Positions 44,799-54,072 of a DNA stretch of 64,000 nucleotides are shown here, piece by piece (the first letter of the stretch is position 1; every line of letters starts with the position of its first letter). The position numbers and the translations under genes were made by a program. The DNA comes from Rhizobium favelukesii (lineage in GTDB: Bacteria; Pseudomonadota; Alphaproteobacteria; Rhizobiales; Rhizobiaceae). Below the pieces are notes generated by a model. That model was not told where the DNA came from, ran no database searches, and saw only the letters and a program-made list of their open reading frames with translations. The DNA is taken from positions 1 to 64,000 of the forward strand of contig NZ_HG916855.1 in NCBI RefSeq assembly GCF_000577275.2. Reading direction: 5' to 3'.

Positions 44799-46394
44799 CT
44801 ATCGGTTATCCGCCAGGATCATGGCCGCTGCCATTTCGGCGATCATGATCGTCGGCGAATTGGTGTTGCCTGATGTGATGGTCGGCATCACGGAGGCGTC
44901 TGCAATCCGAAGCTTCGCCAAAGCCCTGAACCTCAGGCGGGGGTCGACGACACTTTCGCGATCCGCGCCCATCCGGCATGTCCCGACAGGGTGGAAGATC
45001 GTCGTGCCGATATCGCCGGCCGCCTCGGCCAGTTCCGCATCCGTGTGGTAGCTCGGGCCAGGTTTGAACTCTTCCGGCTGGAACCGCGCGAATGACGGTT
45101 CTGCGACAATTTTCCGTGTCAGGCGTATCGAGCGAATAGCTATGTCGCGATCGCGTTCGGTCGAGAGATAGTTCGGGCTGATCGTCGGCTGGGCGGCAAA
45201 ATCCGGGCTTGCCACATGCACCCAACCGCGGCTTTCGGGCCTGAGGTTGCAAACGCTTGCGGTGATGGCTGGGAATGGGTGCACCGGGTCGCCGAACTTG
45301 TCGAGTGACACCGGCTGCACATGATATTGAAGGTCCGGCGTTTCCTTGTCGGGGCCGGATCGGGTAAAGATGCCAAGCTGGCTCGGCGCCATCGCCATCG
45401 GTCCGGAGCGCTTGACGAGATATTCCAGGCCAATCGCCGCCTTGCCGATGAGCCTCGTTGCCTTCTCGTTTAATGTCGGAACGCCGGTGACTTTGTAGGC
45501 CATGCGAAGCTGCAGGTGATCCTGTAGGTTCTCGCCTATGCCCTTCACTTCGGTGATGACCTCCACGCCCGCGTTCTGCAACACATCGCCGCGGCCGAGG
45601 CCCGACAATTCCAGAATGTGCGGTGAACCGATCGCGCCCGCTGCAAGGACCGTTTCCCTTGTCGCGTGAGCGCGCTTCGTGATACCCCGATGCTGATAAT
45701 CGACACCTGTGACCGCGCCTTCCTCAATGACCAAGCGACATGCCTGCGCCTTCGTCAGGACCGTCAGATTGCTCCGCCGCATGGCCGGACGCAGGAAAGC
45801 CTTGGCGGTGTTCCAGCGAATGCCCGACCGCTGGTTGACGTCGAAGTAGCCGGACCCCTCATTGTTGCCGGTGTTGAAATCGGGACTCTCAGGAATGCCT
45901 GCCTCCCTGGCTGCCGCCTGGAATGCATCGAGCACTGCCCAGCGCACGCGGGCCTTTTCCACGCGCCACTCGCCACCGGCGCCATGCAGTTCGTTCTCAC
46001 CGCGATAGTGATCTTCCGATTTGCGGAAGAACGGAAGAACGTCGTCCCAACTCCAGCCGGTGCATCCCATCTGCCGCCAGAGATCATAGTCGCGCGCCTG
46101 GCCGCGCATGTAGATCATGCCGTTGATCGAGGAGCAGCCGCCAAGCACCTTGCCGCGCGGATAGTTTAGCGCGCGCCCGTTCAGTCCCTGTTGCGGAGCG
46201 GTCGTGAAGCACCAGTCGGTGCGCGGGTTGTTGATGCAATAGAGATATCCGACGGGGATATGGATCCAGTGATAATTGTCACTGCCGCCGGCCTCCAGCA
46301 GCAGCACGCGCGTGTTCCTGTCCTTAGACAGCCGATTGGCGAGCACGCAGCCGGCGCTGCCGGCGCCAATGATGATGTAGTCGAAACGATCCAT
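44799..46394 (-). CDS. GMC-family FAD-dependent alcohol/choline-type dehydrogenase
   Basis: A 531-residue glucose-methanol-choline oxidoreductase. The FAD-binding motif IIGAGSAGCVLANRLS is at the N-terminus, the GMC signature 1 is in GKVLGGCSSINGMIYMRG, and the active-site His region is HPVGTCRMG with GNTNSPTIMIAE at the end. ATG 46394 has GGGGTGA at a good distance; ATG 46400 is the alternative. It follows livM by 19 bp. Its alcohol substrate is not evident. Confidence 0.9.
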   Translation of the reverse strand: MDRFDYIIIGAGSAGCVLANRLSKDRNTRVLLLEAGGSDNYHWIHIPVGYLYCINNPRTDWCFTTAPQQGLNGRALNYPRGKVLGGCSSINGMIYMRGQARDYDLWRQMGCTGWSWDDVLPFFRKSEDHYRGENELHGAGGEWRVEKARVRWAVLDAFQAAAREAGIPESPDFNTGNNEGSGYFDVNQRSGIRWNTAKAFLRPAMRRSNLTVLTKAQACRLVIEEGAVTGVDYQHRGITKRAHATRETVLAAGAIGSPHILELSGLGRGDVLQNAGVEVITEVKGIGENLQDHLQLRMAYKVTGVPTLNEKATRLIGKAAIGLEYLVKRSGPMAMAPSQLGIFTRSGPDKETPDLQYHVQPVSLDKFGDPVHPFPAITASVCNLRPESRGWVHVASPDFAAQPTISPNYLSTERDRDIAIRSIRLTRKIVAEPSFARFQPEEFKPGPSYHTDAELAEAAGDIGTTIFHPVGTCRMGADRESVVDPRLRFRALAKLRIADASVMPTITSGNTNSPTIMIAEMAAAMILADNR

Positions 46395-46413
46395 GCTCAT
46401 GTCACCCCGCGGC

Positions 46414-47409
46414 TTAGCGGCGGTAGACGAAGCCGAGCTTCCGACCAAGACGCGAAGCGTAGAACTCGCCAATGATGCCGCGGCGGAAGATCAGCACGCA
46501 AATCATGAATACGATACCGGTGACGATCGTCACCGGAAATTCCGATGTCGCCAGGTAGTTTTCGAGTGTCACGACGAGGCCGGCGCCGAACAACGGACCG
46601 ATCAGCGTCCCGATGCCGCCAAGCAGCGTCATCAGTATCACCTCGCCCGACATCTGCCAGGCAACATCGGTCAAGGTCGCGAACTGGAAGACGAGCGATT
46701 TGACCGCCCCGGCGAGCCCCGCGAGTGCCGCCGACATCACGAAGGCGCCAAGCTTGTAGCGGGCGACGGAATAGCCGAGCGATATCGCCCGTTGCTCGTT
46801 TTCCCGGATCGATTTCAGGATCATTCCGAAGGGCGAATTGATGAAACGCCAAATGATCAGGATACCGACGACAAAGACGGCCAGCACGAAATAATACATG
46901 CTGGTCGCGTCATTGAGATCGAGGAGGCCGAACAGATGGCCGCGCGGCACGGACTGGATGCCGTCCTCGCCATGGGTGAAGTCTGATTGCAGGCAGAAGA
47001 AGAAGAACATCTGCGATAGGGCGAGTGTGATCATCGCAAAATAGATGCCCTGGCGTCGGATCGCGAAAAAACCCATGACGAGGCCGAGGGCGGCAGCTCC
47101 TACCACACCGACAGCGATGCCAAGCTCCGGCGAAACCCCCCATTCCTTCACGGCATGGGCGGTAAAATAAGCAGCTCCGCCGAAGAACGTCGCATGGCCG
47201 AACGACAGAAGGCCGGTGTAGCCGAGAAGAAGATTGAAGGCGCAGGCAAACAGCGCGAAGCACAAGAGCTTCATCAGGAAAATCGGATAGAAGAAAAACG
47301 GCGCCAGCAGCAGGAGCAGCAGGCCGATGATGAGGAAGGCTGCCTGCACCGAAAGGGCAGTGCGGTTCTTTTCCGTTCTCATGGTCTCGGTGATCTCTGT
47401 CATCGTCAT
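46414..47409 (-). CDS. livM: Branched-chain amino acid-type ABC permease LivM
   Basis: A 331-residue HAAT-family permease with eight or nine transmembrane segments and the EAA-like loop SIRENEQRAISLGYSVARYK. The ATG at 47409 overlaps the livH stop (ATGA); longer frames upstream lie in livH. Second membrane subunit of the importer. Confidence 0.93.
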   Translation of the reverse strand: MTMTEITETMRTEKNRTALSVQAAFLIIGLLLLLLAPFFFYPIFLMKLLCFALFACAFNLLLGYTGLLSFGHATFFGGAAYFTAHAVKEWGVSPELGIAVGVVGAAALGLVMGFFAIRRQGIYFAMITLALSQMFFFFCLQSDFTHGEDGIQSVPRGHLFGLLDLNDATSMYYFVLAVFVVGILIIWRFINSPFGMILKSIRENEQRAISLGYSVARYKLGAFVMSAALAGLAGAVKSLVFQFATLTDVAWQMSGEVILMTLLGGIGTLIGPLFGAGLVVTLENYLATSEFPVTIVTGIVFMICVLIFRRGIIGEFYASRLGRKLGFVYRR

Positions 47410-48293
47410 GCATCCCGGCCGAAGAGGCCCGCGGGCCTGATGAGGAGAACGATTGCCATGATGACGAAGATCACGATGTTGGAGGCTTCGGGATAGAAGA
47501 CCTTGGTGAGACCTTCGGCAATACCCAGTACGTAGCCGGTGATGATCGCCCCCATGATCGAGCCCATGCCGCCGACCACGACGACCGCAAAGACGACGAT
47601 GATCATGCTGGAACCCATCAGCGGCGACACCTGATAGATCGGTGCGGCAAGCACGCCCGCGAAGGCAGCAAGACCGGCTCCGAGCGCATAGGTCATGGTC
47701 AGCAGGACCGGCACGTTGACGCCAAATACCTGGACGAGTGTCGCATTCTCGGTCGCTGCCCGCAGATATGCACCGAGTTTCGTCTTCTCGATCAGGAGCC
47801 AGGTGCCGAGGCAGATCACGAGCGATACGGCCACGACCCAACCGCGATAGATCGGCAGAAACATGAAGCCGAGATTGACGGAACCTGCAAGGGCGGCGGG
47901 CTGCGCATAGGGCTGCCCGGAAGAGCCATAGAGATAGCGAAAGGTGCCCTCCACGGCGAGTGCGAGCCCGAAGGTGAAAAGCAGTCCGTACAGCGGATCG
48001 AGGTCATAGAGCCGGCGAAGGAACAATCGCTCGACCACCGCGCCGGCCAGACCGACGATGACGGGTGCCAGGATCAGCGACGGCCAATAGCCGATGCCGG
48101 CATAGGCAAGCAGAAGGTAGGCGGCGAAGGCGCCGAGCATATATTGCGCGCCGTGCGCGAAATTGATGACCCGCAACAAACCGAAGATGATGGCGAGCCC
48201 GAGGCTCAAGAGGGCATAAAACGAGCCGTTGATCAGGCCGATCAGCAACTGGCCCATAAACGCCTGTAGGGGAATGCCGAAGATCATCGTCAT
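47406..48293 (-). CDS. livH: Branched-chain amino acid-type ABC permease LivH
   Basis: A 295-residue HAAT-family permease (QLLIGLINGSFYALLSLGLA, VINFAHGAQYMLGAF, and the loop RAATENATLVQVFGVNV). It follows livF by 4 bp and is translationally coupled to livM. Confidence 0.94.
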   Translation of the reverse strand: MTMIFGIPLQAFMGQLLIGLINGSFYALLSLGLAIIFGLLRVINFAHGAQYMLGAFAAYLLLAYAGIGYWPSLILAPVIVGLAGAVVERLFLRRLYDLDPLYGLLFTFGLALAVEGTFRYLYGSSGQPYAQPAALAGSVNLGFMFLPIYRGWVVAVSLVICLGTWLLIEKTKLGAYLRAATENATLVQVFGVNVPVLLTMTYALGAGLAAFAGVLAAPIYQVSPLMGSSMIIVVFAVVVVGGMGSIMGAIITGYVLGIAEGLTKVFYPEASNIVIFVIMAIVLLIRPAGLFGRDA

Positions 48294-48297
48294 GAGA

Positions 48298-49002
48298 TCA
48301 CACTCCCAGAACCTTGTGCAGCGTATCCATCCGCTGCGGCAGCTCGCCCACGGGGAACTCCGAAACCATCTGCCCGTGATCCATAAGATAGAAACGATCG
48401 GCGATCCGGCTAGCGAAACGGAAATTCTGCTCCACGAGCAGGATCGTCATGCCACGCTCCTTCAATTGTTTCAGCACCTCGCCGATGCGTTGGACGATGA
48501 CCGGGGCTAAGCCCTCGGTGGGCTCGTCGAGCAACAGCATGCGCACGCCGGTGCGCAGAATGCGGGCGATCGCCAGCATCTGCTGCTCACCGCCCGACAG
48601 TTTCGTGCCCGCACTGTTGCGGCGCTCATAGAGGTTTGGAAACAGCTCGTAGATCTCGTCCACGCTCAGGCCGCCGGAGGCAACGATCGGCGGCAGCAGC
48701 AGATTTTCTAACACCGTCAGTGTCGAGAATATGCCCCGTTCCTCCGGCACGAAACCGATGCCTCGGCGCGCTGTCTTGTGCAACGGCACCTGCATCATGT
48801 CCTCGCCGGCAAAGATCAGCTTGCCTTTGCGGGCGCGCACAATGCCCGTTATGGTCCGCAGCGTCGTCGTCTTTCCGACGCCGTTGCGGCCGAGGATGGT
48901 GATCGTCTCACCTTCGCCGACGCGCATGTCGACACCGTGCAGGATGTGGCTTTCGCCATACCAGGCATTGAGCCCCTGGAGCTCCAGAAGTGTCGTCATC
49001 AA
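48298..49002 (-). CDS. livF: Branched-chain amino acid-type ABC ATPase LivF
   Basis: A 234-residue ATPase with Walker A GRNGVGKTTT, signature LSGGEQQMLAIAR and Walker B MLLLDEPTEGLAP. The short form with QVPLHKTARRGIGFVPEERGIF is typical of LivF. Its ATG overlaps the livG stop by 4 bp. Confidence 0.94.
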   Translation of the reverse strand: MMTTLLELQGLNAWYGESHILHGVDMRVGEGETITILGRNGVGKTTTLRTITGIVRARKGKLIFAGEDMMQVPLHKTARRGIGFVPEERGIFSTLTVLENLLLPPIVASGGLSVDEIYELFPNLYERRNSAGTKLSGGEQQMLAIARILRTGVRMLLLDEPTEGLAPVIVQRIGEVLKQLKERGMTILLVEQNFRFASRIADRFYLMDHGQMVSEFPVGELPQRMDTLHKVLGV

Positions 49003-49781
49003 CCCTCCTCCGAGCCCATGTATGCTTGGCGCACGCGCGCATCGGCGCTCACCGTCGCATAATCGCCCTCGGCGAGAATCTCGCCACGCTGCAGCACCGT
49101 CACCTGCTGGCAGATGTCGGCGACCACAGACAGATTGTGTTCGACCATCAGGACGGCGCGGTCGCGCGCCACGTCGCGGATCAGCGCCGAAACGATGCCG
49201 ACATCCTCGTGCCCCATGCCTGCCATTGGCTCGTCGAGCAGGAGCACTCTCGGGTCAAGCGCCAGCGTCGTGGCGATCTCGAGCACGCGCTTGCGGCCAT
49301 AGGAGAGATCGGCGGCGATCGCATCGCGCTCGTTCGAAAGGCCGACTTTCGCAAGCAGTTGTTCGGCACGTTCGTTCAATTCGTCGAGAGCCGAAAGCGG
49401 ACGCCAGAATTGCGTCGACAGATTGTTTGGCCGCTGTAGTGCCACGCGGACATTGTCGAGAACGCTCAAATGCGGAAACACCGCCGAGATCTGAAACGAC
49501 CGCACCAGTCCCATCCGCGCCACCTTGTCCGGTGCCGTTTTGGTGATGTCGGTGCCCATCAGCGTGATGGTACCGGCACTGGGCTGCAAAAACTTCGTAA
49601 GCAGGTTGAAGACGGTGGTCTTGCCAGCACCGTTGGGGCCGATCAAGGCATGCACACTTGCATCGTGGACGTCGAGATCGACATTCTTGACAGCGGTGAA
49701 GCCGCCGAAGTCGCGGCGCAGGCCGCGGGCGGAGAGTACCACCCGCGGCGTCGCGTTCGATTGTGTTGCGGAAACCGCCAT
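48999..49781 (-). CDS. livG: Branched-chain amino acid-type ABC ATPase LivG
   Basis: A 260-residue ATPase: Walker A GPNGAGKTT, signature region LSYGRKRVLEIATTL (a YGRKR variant common in LivG proteins), Walker B VLLLDEPMAGMGHED. It follows livK by 4 bp. Confidence 0.94.
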   Translation of the reverse strand: MAVSATQSNATPRVVLSARGLRRDFGGFTAVKNVDLDVHDASVHALIGPNGAGKTTVFNLLTKFLQPSAGTITLMGTDITKTAPDKVARMGLVRSFQISAVFPHLSVLDNVRVALQRPNNLSTQFWRPLSALDELNERAEQLLAKVGLSNERDAIAADLSYGRKRVLEIATTLALDPRVLLLDEPMAGMGHEDVGIVSALIRDVARDRAVLMVEHNLSVVADICQQVTVLQRGEILAEGDYATVSADARVRQAYMGSEEG

Positions 49782-49785
49782 CGGT

Positions 49786-50991
49786 TTAGTTCACCAGGGC
49801 GCAGCCGCTCTTGGCGGGATCGATATAGGCTTCCTTGCCGGGAATGGTCGCCAGAACGTTGAAGTAGTCCCACGGTTCCTTGCTGTCGGCTGGCTTTTTG
49901 ACCTGAAGCAGGTACATGTCATGGATCATGCGGCCGTTCGGGCCAACCGTGCCGCCGCGCCCGAAGACGTCATCGACTGGCATTTCATGCAACTGCTTGG
50001 CAACGGCATCGGTGTCGTCGGTACCGGCCTTCTGGATCGCCTTCAGGTATTGAAGGACGGCCGAGTAGGTGCCGGTATGGACCATGTTCGGCATCCTGCC
50101 TGTACGGGCGAAGAACTTCTTGCCGAACTCGCGGCTCTTGTCGTCGAGGTTCCAGTAGTAGCCTTCGGTCAGCGTCAGCCCCTGTGCCGCATCGAGGCCG
50201 AGCCCATGGACTTCCGCAAGCGTGAAGAGCAGTGCCGCCAGATGTTGGCCGCTTTGGGTGATGCCAAACTCGGCCGCCTGCTTGATGGCGTTGGAGGTAT
50301 CGAGGCCGGCATTGGCAAGGCCGATCACCTTGGCGCCGGACGATTGCGCCTGCAGCAGGAACGACGAGAAGTCCTGTGTCGAGAGGGGGTGGCGCACGGA
50401 ACCGACCACTTTGCCCCCGTTGGCCTTGACGAAATCGCTCGTCTGCTGCTCCAGAGAATAACCGAACGCATAGTCGGCCGTCAGGAAGAACCAGCTGTCG
50501 CCACCCTGCTTGACGAGCGCGCCTCCGGTGCCGACGGCCAGCGCATGCGTGTCATAGGCCCAGTGGAAGCCGTAGGGCGAGCAGGCCTTGCCGGTCAGGT
50601 CCGTCGTTGCCGCGCCGGTGACGATGTCGATCTTCTTCTTTTCCTTGGCGACAGCCTGGACCGCGAGCGCTACCGATGAGGTGGTCAGTTCCATGATCGC
50701 GTCGACCTGCTCGGTGTCGTACCATTGGCGAGCGATGTTGGAGGCGATGTCGGCCTTGTTCTGGTGGTCGGCATCAACGATCTCCACCGGCACGCCCAGA
50801 ACTTTACCGCCGAAATCCTCGACGGCCATCTTGGCTGCCTCCACGGAGGACTTGCCGCCGAAATCAGCGTAGACGCCCGACTGATCGTTCAGGATGCCGA
50901 TCTTCACCTTGCCGTCGGATGCACCATCGGCGAGTACGGCGGTGCTGCTTGCAAGCAGGAATGCGAGCGATGCTATGAGATTCTTTCGCAT
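49786..50991 (-). CDS. livK: Branched-chain amino acid-type ABC substrate-binding protein
   Basis: A 401-residue periplasmic binding protein of the LivJ/K family, with a signal peptide (LIASLAFLLASSTAVLA) and the lobe I start VKIGILNDQSGVYADFGG. First gene of livKGFHM-GMC-mmsB. HAAT systems with oxidoreductases in the operon often import aromatic acids, amides or other compounds, so the substrate need not be an amino acid. Confidence 0.93.
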   Translation of the reverse strand: MRKNLIASLAFLLASSTAVLADGASDGKVKIGILNDQSGVYADFGGKSSVEAAKMAVEDFGGKVLGVPVEIVDADHQNKADIASNIARQWYDTEQVDAIMELTTSSVALAVQAVAKEKKKIDIVTGAATTDLTGKACSPYGFHWAYDTHALAVGTGGALVKQGGDSWFFLTADYAFGYSLEQQTSDFVKANGGKVVGSVRHPLSTQDFSSFLLQAQSSGAKVIGLANAGLDTSNAIKQAAEFGITQSGQHLAALLFTLAEVHGLGLDAAQGLTLTEGYYWNLDDKSREFGKKFFARTGRMPNMVHTGTYSAVLQYLKAIQKAGTDDTDAVAKQLHEMPVDDVFGRGGTVGPNGRMIHDMYLLQVKKPADSKEPWDYFNVLATIPGKEAYIDPAKSGCALVN

Positions 50992-51311
50992 ATGTCTCTC
51001 CTCCCAGAGATTGGCCAGAATGCGGATCTGTTCAGATTTGGCCAGCCGCCCTCCTCAAAGCTGCCAGCACATGCCTTACGATCACGGAATTAGCCCATTC
51101 AAGCAAGGCCGCTTTACAACTAATTCCAAACAGTATCTGCTCGTTTTTGAACAGACGTGCCGTCGCATCGCGACCGTGGCTCAATGAATGCAGATCGTTA
51201 GGGTGCTTTCGTTGGAACGTAGGGCAGGCCGCGGTGATTTGCAGGCTGCCCGGCATTAGACGAAAGACCAATAGCGGCCGCTTGACGATCGCAGCGCCCA
51301 CAGGGGGATTG
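50992..51311. other. Divergent gap without a gene
   Basis: A 320-bp region between livK and a LysR gene. It should hold both promoters; I see no convincing gene and no strong palindrome. A longer frame leading into the LysR gene starts at 51147 but is not part of the family protein. Confidence 0.5.
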
Positions 51312-52232
51312 ATGAACAATTCGGCGCAATTCACCTGGGATGACCTGCAGTTCTTTCTCGCCGTTGCCCGCACCGGCCAGCTATCGACTGCCGCGCGGCA
51401 ATTGCGCACCAGCCACGCGACGGTTTCGCGCCGCATCGACCGGCTGGAATTTGCCCTGAAGGTCAAACTCTTCGAGCGTAATCCGCGCGGCTATGTGATG
51501 ACTGCCATGGGCGCGCGCTTCGTCGAGACCGCCGAAAAGATGGAGCAGGAAACCGAGCGGCTGCGCGCCGACCTGACCGACGGCGCCACAACGCAGCGTG
51601 GCGTGGTGCGGCTGAGCGCGCCGGAAGGCTTTTCCAACTTCTTCTTTGCGCGCGTGCTGCCGCAGTTCGTCGCCCGCCACCCGAATTTGTCGCTTGAGCT
51701 GGTGACGATCCAGCAGATCATGTCGCTGTCGCGCAAGGAGGCCGATATCACCGTCGTTCTCGATGAACCGAAGGGCGGCCCGTATTTCTCCGACAAGCTC
51801 ACCGACTACCATCTCCAGGTCTATGGTTCGCGGGAGTACCTGCAACGAAGTGCGCCGATCACCTGCCGCGACGACCTTTTGGAGCATCCCTTCATCAGCT
51901 ATATCGAGGAGATGATCTTTGCCCCCGGCCTCGACTATCTCGGCGACGTGCATCCGCGCATCAAACCGCAGTTCCAGAGCTCCAGCATCTTCGCGCAGCT
52001 GACAGCGACACGAAACGGCCTGGGGCTGTGTGTGCTTCCCTATTTTTTCGCTAGCCGTTACCCGGAGCTGGAACGGGTCCTTCCTGATGAGGTCGATCTC
52101 AGGCGGCATTACTGGATTACTTGCCATCGCGACCTTCGGCAGTCGCCGCGGGTGCGGGCCGTCATCGATTTCCTGCGCGAGGCCGTGATCGGCAAGGATG
52201 TCAGGTTCATTCCTCCCTGGGTGAGGCGATAG
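51312..52232 (+). CDS. LysR-family regulator upstream of gcdH
   Basis: A 306-residue LysR regulator: HTH GQLSTAARQLRTSHATVSRR, then an effector domain opening with VVRLSAPEGFSNFFFARVLP. It precedes gcdH in the same direction by 99 bp, unlike the usual divergent layout. It may regulate gcdH in the manner of GcdR proteins, or the divergent livK operon. Confidence 0.9.
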   Translation: MNNSAQFTWDDLQFFLAVARTGQLSTAARQLRTSHATVSRRIDRLEFALKVKLFERNPRGYVMTAMGARFVETAEKMEQETERLRADLTDGATTQRGVVRLSAPEGFSNFFFARVLPQFVARHPNLSLELVTIQQIMSLSRKEADITVVLDEPKGGPYFSDKLTDYHLQVYGSREYLQRSAPITCRDDLLEHPFISYIEEMIFAPGLDYLGDVHPRIKPQFQSSSIFAQLTATRNGLGLCVLPYFFASRYPELERVLPDEVDLRRHYWITCHRDLRQSPRVRAVIDFLREAVIGKDVRFIPPWVRR

Positions 52233-52331
52233 GTTGGCCCAGGGGTCGGTTCCTGGCGAGTTGACCCGTCCGTCCGGCGGGTCTATGCCCGAAGAAGGTT
52301 CGCGCCGGCAGGTGAATGAGGAGGAGTGACC

Positions 52332-53519
52332 ATGCAGCATACCCGCGAGATCTTCGACTGGGCCGATCCGTTCCGGCTTGTGGAGCAGTTGTCGGACGAG
52401 GAACGCATGGTGCAGGAGACGGCACAATCCTACGCGCAGGAACAGCTGGTGCCGCGCGTGCTCGAGGCCTTCCGCAACGAGAAGACCGATCCTCGGATCT
52501 TTCGCGAAATGGGCGAGCTCGGCCTGCTTGGGCCGACGATTGCGCCGGAATATGGCGGGGCGGGCCTCGGCTACGTCGCCTATGGCCTGATCGCCCGCGA
52601 GGTCGAGCGCGTCGACAGCGGCTACCGCTCGATGATGAGCGTGCAGTCCTCCCTGGTCATGGTGCCGATCGATGCCTTCGGTTCGGAGGCGCAGAAGCAG
52701 AAATATCTGCCAAAGCTTGCGACCGGCGAATGGATCGGCTGCTTTGGCTTGACCGAGCCCAACCACGGCTCGGATCCGGGCTCGATGGTGACGCGGGCAA
52801 GGAAGGTCGATGGCGGCTATAGCCTGTCGGGCGCCAAGACCTGGATCTCCAATGCCCCGATCGCCGACGTCTTCGTGGTCTGGGCCAAGACCGAGGACGG
52901 TGTCATCCGCGGCTTCATCCTGGAAAAGGGCTGGAATGGCCTGTCGGCGCCGGCCATCCATGGCAAGGTCGGCCTGCGCGCCTCGATCACCGGTGAGGTG
53001 GTGATGGACAATGTCTTCGTGCCGGAAGAGAACCTGCTGCCCGACGTGTCGGGTCTTAAAGGTCCGTTTACCTGCCTGAATTCTGCCCGCTTCGGCATTG
53101 CCTGGGGGGTGCTCGGAGCTGCCGAGGATTGCTACGCGAGGGCACGCCAATATGTGCTCGACCGCAAGCAGTTCGGTCGGCCTCTCGCCGCCAACCAGCT
53201 GATCCAGAAGAAACTCGCCGACATGGTGACGGAGATTTCGCTTGGTCTGCAGGGCTGCCTAAGGCTCGGCCGCATGAAGGAAGATGGGCATCCGCCGGTG
53301 GAGCTGACCTCGATCGTCAAGCGCAATTCCTGCGGCAAGGCGCTCGACATCGCCAGGCTTGCGCGCGACATGCTGGGCGGCAACGGCATCTCCGACGAGT
53401 TCGGCGTTGCCCGCCATCTCGTCAACCTCGAGGTCGTCAACACCTACGAGGGAACCCACGACGTCCACGCCCTGATCCTCGGCCGCGCCATCACCGGCAT
53501 CGCCGCATTCGCGAATTGA
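52332..53519 (+). CDS. gcdH: Glutaryl-CoA dehydrogenase
   Basis: A 395-residue acyl-CoA dehydrogenase that oxidises and decarboxylates glutaryl-CoA to crotonyl-CoA. GFDH-type features are [16 protein letters not shown] at the start, [13 protein letters not shown], the FAD segment [16 protein letters not shown] and the catalytic Glu in [22 protein letters not shown] 5 bases before ATG 52332 supports that start. It competes with BioZ for glutaryl-CoA. Confidence 0.94.
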   Translation: MQHTREIFDWADPFRLVEQLSDEERMVQETAQSYAQEQLVPRVLEAFRNEKTDPRIFREMGELGLLGPTIAPEYGGAGLGYVAYGLIAREVERVDSGYRSMMSVQSSLVMVPIDAFGSEAQKQKYLPKLATGEWIGCFGLTEPNHGSDPGSMVTRARKVDGGYSLSGAKTWISNAPIADVFVVWAKTEDGVIRGFILEKGWNGLSAPAIHGKVGLRASITGEVVMDNVFVPEENLLPDVSGLKGPFTCLNSARFGIAWGVLGAAEDCYARARQYVLDRKQFGRPLAANQLIQKKLADMVTEISLGLQGCLRLGRMKEDGHPPVELTSIVKRNSCGKALDIARLARDMLGGNGISDEFGVARHLVNLEVVNTYEGTHDVHALILGRAITGIAAFAN

Positions 53520-53613
53520 GCCATATTGGGCATCGCGCAAATTGAAACCCGCGCGACAATGTGCCAGCTTCCCATGACCGCGAGAATATTGCGCGCGGCA
53601 TGGGGGATTGCAC

Positions 53614-54072
53614 ATGCTTTTGTTTCTTGCATTTCTGATTGGAATTATCGCAGGCCTCAGGGCCATGATGGCGCCGGCCGTCGTTGCTTGGGGTGCCGCA
53701 CTCGGCGGGTTTGACGTTTCACAGACCCCGCTTGCCGTCATGGGATATCGCTGGACGCCCTGGGTGTTCACGCTGCTTGCTGTCGTTGAGTTGATAACCG
53801 ACCAGCTACCCTCGACCCCGTCACGCAAAGTTCCCATGCAGTTTGCCGCCCGGCTCGTCATGGGTGCGCTGACGGGCGCCACGATCGGCGCGTCCGGCGC
53901 ATCGCTCGTCGGTGGGTTGGTTGCAGGCATCGTCGGTGCCGTGGTTGGGACGCTTGGCGGTGCGGCCGCCCGCGCCAAGCTGGCCGCCGCCTTCGGCAAG
54001 GATACACCAGCAGCGCTGATCGAGGACGCGGTTGCGATCATCGGCGCGATCATCATCGTGGGAGCAGTCTGA
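53614..54072 (+). CDS. DUF4126-type membrane protein
   Basis: A 152-residue, very Gly/Ala-rich membrane protein with about four hydrophobic segments (FLAFLIGIIAGLRAMMAPAV at the start, glycine-rich helices in the middle, DAVAIIGAIIIVGAV at the end). GGGGGA precedes ATG 53614. Its stop overlaps the start of the flavoprotein gene (TGATG), so the two are co-translated. Function unknown. Confidence 0.8.
   Translation: MLLFLAFLIGIIAGLRAMMAPAVVAWGAALGGFDVSQTPLAVMGYRWTPWVFTLLAVVELITDQLPSTPSRKVPMQFAARLVMGALTGATIGASGASLVGGLVAGIVGAVVGTLGGAAARAKLAAAFGKDTPAALIEDAVAIIGAIIIVGAV

Noticed and set aside
51381..53150. 589-residue open frame on the minus strand opposite the LysR gene and gcdH
   Set aside because: It spans two well-recognised plus-strand genes; its protein is His/Arg/Asp-rich without a domain, as expected of an antisense frame in GC-rich DNA.
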